Shown here one piece after another: positions 26,761 to 40,279 of a stretch of DNA of 64,000 bases. A program made the position numbers and the translations under genes. The stretch covers positions 33,541,938 to 33,605,937 of the forward strand of contig CM022670.1 of NCBI GenBank assembly GCA_012295275.1. Direction: 5' to 3'. Positions within the stretch are counted from its first letter, which is position 1; each line of letters begins with the position of its first letter. The notes beneath the pieces were generated by a model. That model searched no databases. It was not told the origin of the DNA and worked only from the letters and a program-made list of their open reading frames with translations. This DNA comes from Chrysomallon squamiferum. Its lineage: Eukaryota; Mollusca; Gastropoda; Neomphalida; Peltospiridae.

Positions 26761-27828
26761 AGGGATAACCGGTTCCAGTTCAGCATCCGTGACTGAAATC
26801 TTTAGAAGAAATCTCAAACCTTGACAAGTGTGTGTCTTATCTTAGAATCAGAACTACATTTAAAAAACCTACTAACTTTCATTACTGTTATTTATTTATA
26901 GTTCACATATCAGGTGAACTGGTAGTACCATCTGAAATGTACAGTGAGAGAATTAATTACTGTCTTCCTTTTATTCTTTTTTTTGTTCTTCTTCTGACAG
27001 GTTGATGAAAATAATTTTACATTATACCTTCTTTGTTTCTGTTCCATACATACATACATACAAACATAAATACATTCATACATGGATACATGCATAGTTC
27101 CATCCATCCATACATACATACACAGACACATACATCCTCCCATACATACATAGACAGACATAATACGCACATATACATACTGAAACACATAATACACATA
27201 CATACACACATCCATCCTTCCATCCATCCATCCATCCATCCATCCATATTTACATACATACATACATACATACATAAACATCATGAAATATGCAGCATCA
27301 GTTCATCTTAGGTAGGAGAGTTAATCATCTGACATTCCTAACAATTCAGATGTCCCAAAGTGAGTTCCTTGTAACAGTGAACGTTTGACGCGCTATAAAG
27401 AACACCATGACACTCAATACTTCCCTGGATGCGTAACTCCATTGTAATCGAAATACAAGGTGGCATCCTAAAATCGATTCTGTCTTTCGTTCTTAAAACA
27501 TTAATGGCTAAGTGAATACCTCAATCGAACCCATGTCCTCTGGGTTGATCACAGAGTGCATGGTAACTAACCTTGGGAATGAATAGAGCATAATATATGG
27601 ATCTTTACAACAACAACAACAAAAAAAAAAGTGTTTCAACAGATATGTAAATAATATGTTATTGGTCGACGCACGGAAACACTTACAAGCAAAATATTAG
27701 CTTTTGTTTTTGAAGTAGAGTTACTAATAAAATCGAAGTCTTTTGTTATGTTATAAATTACTGAAGGCAATGAACCGTGAGCATGAAATAAATATAACCA
27801 TATAAAGAAGAGAAAGAAAGGTATCAAG

Positions 27829-27912
<84 letters not shown>

Positions 27913-28090
27913 ATTAATGGTAGGATGTTTTAAAAGGTGTATTCAATAATGCTGATGACGCGATGATGACAGTAATCTTATTCTAAATTATTCTTTAAAA
28001 GCTTCAGGCTTATCTCTTTTTTATCTCTTTTTCATCAGTTCATGTTTATCATCATTATAATTGTTATCTTTATCATCCTCTGGATCAGTA

Positions 28091-28141
<51 letters not shown>

Positions 28142-29192
28142 TATAGTAATAATGATAACAACAACAGCATCAACAACGATAACACCCGTGCAATCAACAT
28201 CATCATCTTCATCATCATCATCACCTTTACAAAAATATATTTAATAATTTGTTTTAACGCTCTATTTCATAAGAAAAATATAATTGTTAATTATCTTCAT
28301 GTTGTGCTGATAGGGTTTTGTTATTAATATATTGCTTCATCATGGAAAGCTGAATGAACGAAGTCACACATACACAGCTGGTGCAGAATATTAATTCTTT
28401 ATGAAATGTTCTCACTCAGGCTGTATGGTATCAGCTGAAACAATCACAACAAATACTTTATTAAATGATTGTTAATATGATAATAAAATAATGGACAGAA
28501 ACTGTGATACTGTTTATCTTTCAGGGTAACAGCTCTAGAAATGATAGCCATGAAAGCATCTACAACTGAACAATATACCATTATTTTAGAAAGAAATTCT
28601 GGGAAAAACATTTAACATAAATATGTAAAATGTGTTAAATATCCGAGTTCTACAGTAATTTGAAAACTCTCTCTCTCTCTCTCTCATATATATATAAAAC
28701 TGATTTTCAACAGGAAAAACAAACATTACTAATTAAATTCATGTTCTTTAAGGACGTAATCTATATAATCTAAATTTATACTCAGTTTTATGAACATAAT
28801 TTACGAACTGGAATTACGTTTTATATTATAAATATAATTAGGTATGAAGTTTTATGTGTGTGTTTGTGTGTGTGTGTGTGTGGGTGGGTGGGTGGGTGGG
28901 TGGGTGTGGGTGTGGGTGTTTGAAGGTGTTAATGCATGTAAGTATGTAAACAGGTAAAACGGCAGGCTCAGCTTATCGTAAATCTTCGCATCAACAATAC
29001 AAATCGAATATTGGAATAATTACATATTGATCATCTGTGCATGATGACATGCAACGGTGATCATACCTACTGGAAAAAGCGACGATTCCTAGATCTGTAT
29101 TGCATTCGTTTCAAGGTCAAGCAATTTGTTTAACATCACACATACATGCACAAGCATGCACATACATGAGCTACGGAATTTATATTTGTGTA

Positions 29193-29239
<47 letters not shown>

Positions 29240-29348
29240 TGCAAGTACTATATATTTTTAAAATGCGTCATGTAATACCTTACGATTATTATCACAACGT
29301 ACTGAACATTTTATTGCTTATTTTTATCATACTGAAACCGTAAAGAAA

Positions 29349-29417
<69 letters not shown>

Positions 29418-29880
29418 AATAAATAAATAAATAAATTTAAAAAAGGTAAAAATTTTGTCAGACCATGTTCGTGAACCATTAATTTTATTCAGTCATTATC
29501 GTTTTTTCATTTATTCTATCTGAAGTTCATTCCTTTGTTCGTTGCAGAGGAAGAATGACAAGAAACTGATTCATTTAATTATTACTACTTTTATTACAAC
29601 AATAACCTTTTTCTCCTTTTTCTAAAAAAAAAAAATAAAATAAAAATAAAAATTGTATTCTATTACCTTCGAAAGAGCGAATTTTAGTTATTTATTTTAA
29701 AAAAAGGGAGGACTGAATTTCCGTGGAAGATTGATAAGAAACAAATAGTGAACTGACTCATTTTAATTACTACTAGTATTATAACGTGTGTTTTTTGTTT
29801 AAAAGAAACATCATTTTCTAATATTGAGAACTTTATTTTTATTATTAATATTTAAATAATAATAATAATAATTTTTTTAA
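26761..29880. other. Intergenic simple repeats
   Basis: (CATA)/(CATC) at 27045-27285, (GA)n at 27832-27910, (AAT)n at 28091-28145, a G-rich tract at 28881-28919, (ATT)n at 29195-29238, (AAT)n/(AAAT)n at 29349-29436. 27300-27620 and 28950-29120 are complex but featureless. Confidence 0.75.
28881..28919 (+). repeat. (GGGT)n tract, potential G-quadruplex
   Basis: At least six GGG runs separated by single T, then GTGGGTGTGGGTG. The loop length of one favours a parallel G-quadruplex. Confidence 0.75.
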
Positions 29881-30029
29881 ATGGACTTCATCTAGATGTA
29901 CTTGGGCCAATCTGAATAAATACTATCTGACCACAAAGAAAGGAACAAAACAAAAACTACACCAAAAAAAAGCTGTATATCAAGTGCACGAATTGGACCA
30001 ACACATGCTGGCCGGCACGAATATAGTTT

Positions 30030-30400
30030 GGCCTGAGACTGACCTCCGGAAACTGTGGTTTTACTGCAAGACAATGATCTCACATTACCGCTGACCGTCC
30101 AGTTCGCAGGTGGAAGCAATGGGCAACAAGAGAGGAGAGAACTTACATCTGCACGAGAGAGATTTGTAATGCTTTGCACGGCTTGCTTTCCCTATTGGTG
30201 GATCCTGACAGACGATGTAGGTGCTATGAAAGAAAAATTACCATCTGCAAGGTCACAGGGGTCGAGTTTCATCAATCAAGGATGGCTATCAGAAGCCGAA
30301 AAAAAAATCAGGACTAACAAAGCTTGATGTGAGGTCATGACCTCACGCAAGATATTTTTTGCAGGGCAGCTTAAGATGCTGGTTGAAAGGTCACGACGGT
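30030..30400. promoter_or_regulatory. Cluster of nuclear-receptor half-sites with 18-bp palindrome
   Basis: GTGAGGTCATGACCTCAC at 30329-30346 is a perfect palindrome made of two inverted AGGTCA sites with no spacer. Further AGGTCA sites are at 30250-30255 and 30388-30393, and its complement TGACCT at 30040-30045. The region is complex and non-repetitive, and I recognise no coding motif in its short open frames. Regulatory function is inference. Confidence 0.35.
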
Positions 30401-30459
30401 ATCACTGATCCGACAAAGAAGAAATCTCTCTAGGGAGAAATTATGCCCCCCCCACCTCT

Positions 30460-30598
30460 CTCTCTCTCACCCTCCCTTTTTCCCCATCTTCTGTTCAGTG
30501 TGAGAACAAATATTTGATGATGATTAAAACATTCGCCCTCAGTGTTCTGTATTAACTTTCAGAATCTGAATCTTTTTTAAGCCTCTTTCCAGTGTTTT

Positions 30599-30653
<55 letters not shown>

Positions 30654-31130
30654 TGTTTTTTGTTATTATTATTATTATTTCATTATTTTTATTATAAAAA
30701 TCTTAATTGCTTTTGTTGTTGTGGTTTTCATCATCATCACCATCATAATCATCATCATCGTCATCACTGTTACTATTATTTCAAAATGTATATACTTCAA
30801 TTAAAAATAAAAAAGAATATTCATATTTACAAAATAATCAAGAAAAATTTGAAAACGATGACCTTTTGGTGACAGTGAAGAATCGAATTATTTGTGAAAT
30901 GTATTTTGGTAATGTAAATATAACACACATACACAACTAAAACTTCTTTGTCTCGCTCTGTGTTTTAAATATAGTTTGTAGAATATTTGCATACACTTGA
31001 TGTTTCTATTATGAATGTGAATGAATGATCTTGCTCCGTATTGTAAAGGAGAAACTATTGTAAACAGTAATCTTTATTATTGATAATAAATATTAAAGTA
31101 TTTTTTTCTGCATATTTAATTTGACTGTAA
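30460..31130. other. Intergenic, (ATT)n
   Basis: (ATT)n at 30601-30653 with flanking degenerate trinucleotides to about 30780. Nothing else seen. Confidence 0.8.
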
Positions 31131-31134
31131 TAGT

Positions 31135-32280
31135 AATTGTAGTAGCAATATTAACAGTAGAACTACTACCAGTAGCAGCAGTAGTGGTAGAAACAGTGGT
31201 AGAAAAAAAAGTATTAGTAGTAGAAACAGTTGTAGTAGTCGTAGTAAAAGTGGAAAAGCAGCAACAACAGCAGTAGTAGCATCAGCGGCAGTAGTAGTAG
31301 TAACAGATGTAGTAGTGGTGATAGTAGAAGCAGTAGTAGTAGTAACAGATGAAGTAGTGGTGATAGTAGAAGCAGTAGTAGTAGTAACAGATGTAGTAGT
31401 GGTGATTGTAGAAGCAATAGTAGTAGTAACAGATGAAGTAGTGGTGATAGTAGAAGCAGTAGTAGTCGTAACAGATATAGTAGTGGTGATAGTAGAAGTA
31501 GTAGTAGTAACAGATGTAGTAGTGGTGATAGTAGAAGTAGTAGTAGTAACAGATGTAGTAGTGGTGATAGTAGAAGCAGTAGTAGTAGTAACAGATGTAG
31601 TAGTGGTGATAGTAGAAGCAGTAGTAGTAGTAACAGATGTAGTAGTGGTGATAGTAGTAGTAGTAGTAACAGATGTAGTAGTGGTGATAGTAGAAGCAGT
31701 AGTAGTAACAGATATAGTAGTGGTGATAGTAGAAGTAGTAGTAGTAACAGATGTAGTAGTGGTGATAGTAGAAGCAGTAGTAGTAACAGATGTAGTAGTG
31801 GTGATAGTAGAAGCAGTAGTAGTAGTAACAGATGTAGTAGTGGTGATAGTAGAAGCAGTAGTAGTAGTAACATATATAGTAGTGGTGATAGTAGAAGTAG
31901 TAGTAGTAACAGATATAGTAGTGGTGATAGTAGAAGCAGTAGTAGTAACAGATATAGTAGTGGTGATAGTAGAAGCAGTAGTAGTAGTAACAGATAGTAG
32001 TGGTGATAGTAGAAGTAGTAGTAGTAACAGATGTAGTAGTGGTGATAGTAGAAGCAGTAGTAGTAGTAACAGATATAGTAGTGTTGATAGTAGAAGGAGT
32101 AGTAGTAGTAACAGATATAGTAGTGGTGATAGTAGAAGTAGTAGTAGTAACAGATGTAGTAGTGGTGATAGTAGAAGCAGTAGTAGTAGTAACAGATGTA
32201 GTAGTGGTGATAGTAGAAGTAGTAGTAGTAACAGATGTAGTAATGGTGATAGTAGAAGCAGCAGTAGTAGTCACAAAGCT
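31135..32280. repeat. AGT-rich minisatellite, about two dozen ~36-42 bp units
   Basis: The unit reads agtggtgatagtagaag, then c/t and (AGT)2-4, then aacagatgt. Unit length changes in steps of 3, so both strands stay open for over 300 codons (Val/Ile/Glu-rich one way, Tyr/Leu-rich the other). That is a property of the trinucleotide structure, not evidence of a gene. Confidence 0.92.
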
Positions 32281-33271
32281 GGTTAATCAGTCTTGGTAAA
32301 TACTTCATTTTATTTGAAGTCGACTGCATTAAGTCTTCATAAAACAACTGATTGTTGTAAACAAGATGTAAATTAATTTTATTACAGTCTTCTCGATCAG
32401 CGACTGCATGTCCCTCACCTTTATATGGGTGTATGTGGTTGTGAATGTATGTATGCTTGCGTGTAGGTGTATGTTTATGTATGTTTGTATGTATGAATGT
32501 ATGTATGTATGTATATGTATATATGTATGTAGTATGTGTGTATGTATGTATATGTATGTATGTATGTATGCATGCGTATATGCATGTATGTACTGATGTA
32601 TGTACATAAGTATGTATATATGTATGCTTTGTGTATATATGTATGTATGTATGTTTATATAAGTGTACATTTCAAGAGAGTTTTTTCTTCTTCTTCTTTT
32701 TTTTTTTTTACATAAGTATCTATTATAAAATTTTGGGTGTCTTTTAGCCGAGGTTTAATCGAAATGCAATTAGATATAAATCCAAAACAAAATCGTTATT
32801 TCATATATAAAACATAATTACCATTTCTTTGTTGCTTGTTTATCGAGGATTCCGTTTTCTTGGATGCTATAACCAAGTTAATTAGTTCTGGCTGTTTGTA
32901 AATTTTCTTTTTTCTCTTTTTAATCTGCCTCTGCATGTTGTAGTAATTACAGTAAGCTTTCTTTTCCTAACCATTAATGGCCGTATCCTGATCAACATCA
33001 TTTTGATTTACACTTAAACTGTCTTTGTTTTGTTGTTGTTTTCGTTGGTAATTCACAATTTCCGCTTTCACGAGTGACATGCAATAAATCATTTACACAT
33101 CTGTACAAGAACAGTTTAACAGAAGAAAAAACCATATGCTAAGCAAAATGTATATTAGATTTCCATATTTTTAATTCATTCTTCAGATGTCAACGTACGA
33201 ATGTATTGACAGGTGAAGTTTTAAGGTTTATTTATTTTTCAACACATTTAATTTATTTATTTGTTTATTTA

Positions 33272-33339
<68 letters not shown>

Positions 33340-33387
33340 TTGTGAGTTCTAGGGCTTATCCATTTTAGTGAATGTACATGATCATTT

Positions 33388-33435
<48 letters not shown>

Positions 33436-33480
33436 CCAGTAGGACGGAATAGTATGGTAAGAAACAGGTGTATAAGAAAT
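32281..33480. other. Intergenic simple repeats
   Basis: (TATG)-type tract at 32440-32660, (ATT)n at 33276-33340, (GA)n at 33391-33433. 32740-33220 has no recognisable feature. Confidence 0.8.
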
Positions 33481-33499
33481 ACACGACAATGAATAAAAA

Positions 33500-34060
33500 T
33501 CCTTTAATCTCTCTGTCACGAACACGTGAATTTAAAACCCACGAAAAGCTCGTGATGTTGTGACGTAATCAGATGAGCATAACAAAGATCTCGCGCTGAG
33601 GATTATGTAAGCGACACACAACACTAGAAATACTGGAACATTCCGCACGAACTGCAGTTGTAATACAATTGTTTCTTAACGTCATTATCTAAAAAAAAAA
33701 CAAAAAAAAAAAAAAAAAAAAAAAAAGAGGAAAAACAGAAAAAAAAAAAAAAAAAAAAAAAAAGAAGATGAACTGAGAATAAAAAAATAAAAACAAAAAA
33801 ACAAACAAAACAACAACAACACAGAAGTTTTAACAAACTTAACGTAATAAACAGCACGACTCAGATACATCTATTTCTCCACGCCAATCAATAGAGAAAT
33901 GACGTCAAATATTTGGCGTGAACAAACATGCGCCAATATCAATACCAGCGCCGTTGGTTACTTAATACCGTGACCTCGTTTCACCCACTTAACGTCCATT
34001 ATCACCGTATCAGTTATAGGACGTTACGTAGGCTACATTCCACGTGTAATTCTTGTTATT
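33500..34060. promoter_or_regulatory. Island with CRE, D-box-like and E-box motifs
   Basis: CACGTG at 33523-33528 and 34041-34046, TGACGTAA at 33561-33568, TTATGTAA at 33603-33610 and a full CRE TGACGTCA at 33900-33907. An A-run (33691-33763) splits the island. The TTAYGTAA-type motifs match the binding class of NFIL3/PAR bZIP factors, and such a factor is encoded 7 kb downstream. The regulatory link is inference. Confidence 0.35.
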
Positions 34061-34543
34061 CATTAAGTGCTATAAGGCAAACACGTATATGTCCACCTGT
34101 TTGCTTGTTTATGCAGATATACACGATTGAAAACGACTTAAAATAGATACTTTTGTTTCAGTGTCATATGTTTTGATCTTCTTTGTGATGACAAGGTTTC
34201 TGAAAATGTTCAGTAACTGTAGCAGATGCATTTGAGAAACGAAAGAACCCCATCGTTATCACGATGTAGCATAATATGTAATATCGAAAACTAATATGAG
34301 ATTATACAACCACATACATGCACAGACATAGCAAACACCTCTTTATGACGGCGATGTGTGTGGTATGTGTATATGAATTTAAAAAGAACAAAATTCATGG
34401 GTGGGCTAGTTTTGGGATTGTCAAAAAAACATCGTGATCTGGCTAACGTGTTCTCTTTAATATTAGATGTAATACGCCCATTTCTTCAGCCATTAACAAA
34501 ATCAACTGTAGCGAGACAAATAATAATAATAATAATAAATAAA

Positions 34544-34575
<32 letters not shown>

Positions 34576-36517
34576 ATCCTGTACAAAATACAGACTACTG
34601 ACGCGGACAAAAAGACTTGTATTTATTTATTTATGCAATAAAATAATATGATAGAAATTTATCTAAAATAGAATATATCCACTATTATGATCATAGCAAC
34701 GTGAATTGGTGTGTACTGATACGGAACAAAACCTTTAAAACGACAATTATCTGTATTTCTATTATATGTTTTTAACTGAAATGTCCATGTGTATCACCAT
34801 GACTAACTGAATGTAACTTGTAATGTGAAACGGTGTGTTCTGAAATCTAATCGTAATCTTTCTCTATCTGGATATGGATATAGATATAGATACGTATGTA
34901 TGTATGTATGTATGTATGTGTATGCATGTATATGTGTTTGTGTGTGTGCATATGTGTGTATATGTATGTGTGTATGTATATCTATATCTACGTGTGTGTG
35001 TGTATGTGTATGTGTATGTATGTGTTTGTGTGTGACAGTAGTATTAGTCCTATAAATATGTATAGTTTAAACTTTGGTTGACCGGACATTTAATACAATA
35101 TAATACAATATTTTATTGTCCAGTGTGCTGTTGCAGGCTATAAAATCATTATAGTGTGATTTTCAATAATCGACAAAATGTTGCATGTCTCAGTTTACAG
35201 GGGAGAATAATCATATTACATCTATTGTATGCACACCATCTGTAACATGCACAATAACCAGCAGTGTGACAAACATATGCATACTCACTGAATTATATTT
35301 CTGTAAAGCGTGTGATATGCAAATGCATAACTGTCCATCTGTCTCTGTCTATATATGTGTGTATAATATATATATATATATATTTGTCATTAAAATATAT
35401 ATATTTTTTATAATCTGTATGCAGTTGTTTAATTAAAATTTACTCCAAAACATATGTTATTCATTTAAGGTGCAAGTATCATATTTATAATCAATTAGGA
35501 TTTAAACATTACCGATAAAGAAGAAAAAAAGAAAAAGCATTAAAAAAAAGAAAGAAAAGAGATCCAAAAAGAATTTAACATCAGAAATGTATTACAGAAT
35601 AAAGACAAAGAAGGGTATCATATCATGTAGCTTATATCATATCATGTAGCTTATTACCTGCTACATAAATACATTACAGCCGACATTTAATGAAGCAAAT
35701 TCTATCCAATAAAGCTAAAAAGGGATTACGTTTAAAATATCACACTCCCCACTATGCATTACTACAACCAACATTACCATCAACACAACCACTAAAACTA
35801 CCCTTACTACTATTCCGTCTACTACTTCAACTATGATTACTGCTGTTACTAATACTACCACTAAAACTTGTATTAGTACTATTACTTTACTTGACATCCC
35901 TATTATTTTACTGACACTCCAGTATTACTACTACAACTATTGGAACTGCTACTGATACCAATATTCACTATTCTATTACTTCCATATTTCTATTATAGCG
36001 ACAGCAGGAACAACAATAGCAAGCATGAATAATACTGACACTACTATTACAAGTATTACTACTACTACTATAGCTGCAAGTACTTGTATTACTACTATTG
36101 CTACTACTATTACTACTACTAATAATAATAATACTAATAATACTAATAATGACAATAATAATAATAATAATGATGATGCACTTTACAGTTTATTTGTTTA
36201 ATCGATTAACAAAATAAGAGAAATGTAAAAGATATCTGTTTACTATTTGCTGATCTTAGACTTTGTACTGAGAAGTAAACTCTGTTATCTCGTTAATCCG
36301 ATAATTCGTTAACCTAGTCTTTAGTACAGAAAGTACATTATCACATTGTATGATTATTACTTGTCAAACATCACAACAGTAACAGTGACAACAACGACAG
36401 CAACAAAAGTACAAAACGATACACTCTTTACAGTAACACCAAGAGTATGTAGAAAACGAAGAGAAAGTAAAATGATGATTTAAATATAACGATGTTGATG
36501 ATAATAATAATAATAAT

Positions 36518-36563
<46 letters not shown>

Positions 36564-37549
36564 TGTGAAATTTAAATGTAAAAAATACTGGTATATATTA
36601 GCAGTCGACTATTCGTTTCAAAATTCCTGCTCACTGTCTTTCTGAAAATTATTTCCTCGAATATTTTATATTTCTATTACATACAGCTTTCAATTTGTTA
36701 AAATATAAATATATATATACACACACATTCTGTTGACTTAAACAAACGCTTGCAATACTTAACAAAGTCACGTAATATACGTTGTTATGTTTGGGTGAAC
36801 GAAAAATATTAATGACTTACTAATAACTCTTGCAGTATTTCACAAAGTCATATAATATGGGCTGTGATTTGGGTTTGCGTGAATGAAAGATATTAATAAC
36901 TTACTACAACTATTGCCATATTTTATAAACGTCATATAATACGTGCTGTGATGCGTATGTATGTGTGTACGTGAGTGTGACCGCAACGCAATTAAATGTA
37001 ACAAAAAGCAGCACAAAGATCTACCTTCAAGCTGCCCCAGTTCCTTCGATTGTACAACATATCATGAAACATTTATTTATTTATTTATTTATTTTTTTTA
37101 AAATGGACAAGATCTTCCACGACCTTGAGCAGAACAAGACTTATTTTTTTTTTCTTAGTGACAAATATCAATACCATTACTAATCTGTAAAGAAAACGAC
37201 AAGTTGCGCTGGTGATAAATAGACACAATCGACAGGCCATGAATATTTAATTTGTTTGCTCACGTTGACCTTTCTGCGAACATTCCTAGCATAACATGTT
37301 TACGCGTGTTACAAAAACAGTACGCAATACATATCTATCTCACGTATGACGAACACACATACTGTACATACTGGTCGATTTTTTTTTTTTTTTTTTTTTT
37401 TTCCTGGTTTCCAAAACAGGACGTAACAACAACTGTGATTAAAATAACATCAACAACGATGAGGACAGTGATTATTTTTGGATTTACTATTTCGTGAATA
37501 GAAGCTTTAGAGAAAATACATAATCTTTTAATTTATGTATTAGGGAGAA

Positions 37550-37616
<67 letters not shown>

Positions 37617-38020
37617 AATACTCAAGCATTATTTGCTCATACCGCGCCCCAATTTTTTTTTTTTGTATTGTTGTTATTGTTGTTATTATTAGTAGTAGTA
37701 TCGCTAATGTAAAATTTATTTATTTATGTAATTATTTTTCACTTTGTAAAATCATTCATGTATAATTTGAAGGAAATAATAGTAGGACTCCTTGCGCTAT
37801 CTTATCATAAACATTAACACCATGGGAAAATAAAATTCGTTAAAAACTTTGAGTTGTTTGTTGTATTTAAAAAAAAATTTTTTTTCATCTCTACTAAAAT
37901 ATTCTTCCTTTTCTTTTCTTATATTTTCTTTCTTTCTTTCTTTCTTTCTTTATTTATTTATTTATTTAAATTTTTAATATTTTTGTTTCATTTTTATAAT
38001 TATTATTTTGCTTCATTATT

Positions 38021-38064
<44 letters not shown>

Positions 38065-38409
38065 TTTTGTTGTTGTTCTTGTTGAAAAAAAATGGAAAAA
38101 AAACAAGGTTATTAAAATTTTATCTTTTAACGATGGCTGACATTTTGTAATCATTATTTCAATAGACGCCTTGAATATAAAACCAGTGCAGTATCCGAAA
38201 CGTCAGACGCTTGTGGTGCAAATTAATAGATTAATTTAAAGAAGAAAATAGCTTGTTAAATGACATATACGTACTGCCATAAACTTATTAAACTTAGTAT
38301 TATTATTATTACCACTACTACTACTACATCTACTGCTACTACTACTACTACTACATCTACTGCTACTACTACTACTACTACTATTATGATTATTACCACT
38401 GCTACTACA

Positions 38410-38468
<59 letters not shown>

Positions 38469-38553
38469 TATAATAAAAATAATAAGGAGAAGGATAATAC
38501 TGAAAAATTTGATGATAATGATAACAAAGTTTATGTGAAGTTATATGTGTACG

Positions 38554-38601
<48 letters not shown>

Positions 38602-39406
38602 TACACACTCGTGCGTCTTTATAATTGGAGAAGTTCGTCTTTCATTTACAACGACCTTGGCTTCTCTTACCGTAATTAAGAAAATAACAAAAGGAACAAA
38701 TAATCATTATCATCTAGTAATAGATACTGTTTTTTTACCCTTCGATGTTTTCCCGCACTGATTAGTCCTTGAATTATATTTAGTTATACGTTTCATTCAT
38801 CGTTTTTCTATTTCTCAGAAATCACCGTCCATATTATTATGTATTAGACTCATCAAGGATCATATCAACATTTCTCACAAATATTATTATTAAAATGTAT
38901 TATTAAAATGTATCGAGGTGCTGTTAACAAATGTATCATTTGTCAGGTTTGTTAATGCCTTTTCAAGGGATGGTGTAACGACTTACATAGAATGATCCGA
39001 AAATAATTTTGATTTTACCCATTATCCTTTTACGTACACTTCCAGTGGTTTTGAGAAAAATTAAATCACAAATGTATGTATGTATGTATCAATGTAGGTA
39101 TATTTTATGTGTGTATATATGTATGTATGTATATGTTTGCGTATGTGTAATGTATATTTGTGTGTGTGTTGCGACACTTTAACACATTTTAATATTAAAC
39201 AAACCAGCTGTTGTCTAGGTGTGGTCAGGTTTTGTCGACTGTAAACATGGAATGTTTCGTGTGTTTCTTTCAAACACAGAAAATCACATACCATTGCCCA
39301 TGACAAACCATCTGTGAAGCATGAACAGAATGATAAATTGGGCAGTTGTAACATTCTATTTATTGATTCTTAGAACATTAAATTTTATTATTTCTTAATT
39401 TTCTTA

Positions 39407-39455
<49 letters not shown>

Positions 39456-39990
39456 TATTATTTATTTATTAATTTATTTGTTTTTGTGTATTAAAAAACT
39501 TATTGTGATTTTCTTTTTTTCGGATTTTTGTTTGATATTAGTGCTGATAATTTATATATTTGAATATTAAAATGTTAGTGTAAATCAGTTATTATATTAA
39601 AACAACAGGATACAATATCACTTTTAGAAAAAATTAATTAAATTAATGTGTTTTTTTTAGTACAATAAAAATAGATACATTTTTTTTTCTATTTATTTAT
39701 TTTTATTTTGTTTAGTTACCATAATAACTGAAACGATATGAGCAGCCACAAAGGTACAAACAATTTATAATAATAATTATTTTTATTATTATAACTATCA
39801 CTACAACTAGTAGTAGAAATAACAGAAAGAATACTAACAGCAGTTTTATTGATTGATTTATTTATCTGAATCAATCTGTCAGAGATCATACAGCATTATT
39901 AATATTAATATTAGCGTTGTTGTTATTTGTGTTGATATTCGAGTCATCTTCAGCTATTATTACTGCAGTCGTCATATCCTGGTTAACAAC
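34061..39990. other. Intergenic, repeat-rich
   Basis: (GTAT)n 34889-35032, degenerate ACT tract 35755-36175, (AAT)n 36498-36561, a threefold ~80 bp repeat at 36735-36960, (ATT)n 37552-37614 and 38021-38064, CTA/AAT tracts 38310-38468, (TA)n 38557-38600, (ATT)n 39408-39456. No gene seen. Confidence 0.75.
36735..36960. repeat. Three tandem ~80 bp units
   Basis: Each unit carries acaaagtca(c/t)(g/a)taatat, then gttg.gatttggg-like sequence and gaaagatattaat.acttacta. Moderately diverged. Confidence 0.65.
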
Positions 39991-40279
39991 AAACTGACGA
40001 TCCTTTTTCTTTACGCGCGAGAGCTTGCTTTATGGGGGGGTGTGGATGTTATATAACTTCTCAGTCAAACGAGGTCAGCTTGTTTCCGCTAAGGACACGG
40101 CCTGGTTGGATTATTAATGACCAGCGGTCAGTTCATAGCATGCACCACTGATCATCATAACAGGTTTTGCAACGGGAGATCGCTTAACAGTGTCTGATTT
40201 GAATACAGTTGGCCGTCAGCCCGGCTAGCTGTCTTTTCAAGCAAAACCTTTTTACGTTTCCAGGTCATCTGAGTTCACA

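Noticed and set aside
30055-30327. 90-codon plus-strand frame in the half-site cluster
   Set aside because: No recognisable domain, and a minus-strand frame of similar size overlaps it; motif content suggests regulatory DNA instead.
31214-32347. 377-codon minus-strand frame and 323-codon plus-strand frame
   Set aside because: Both arise from a trinucleotide-type minisatellite with unit lengths in multiples of three; no domain, no splice or promoter context.
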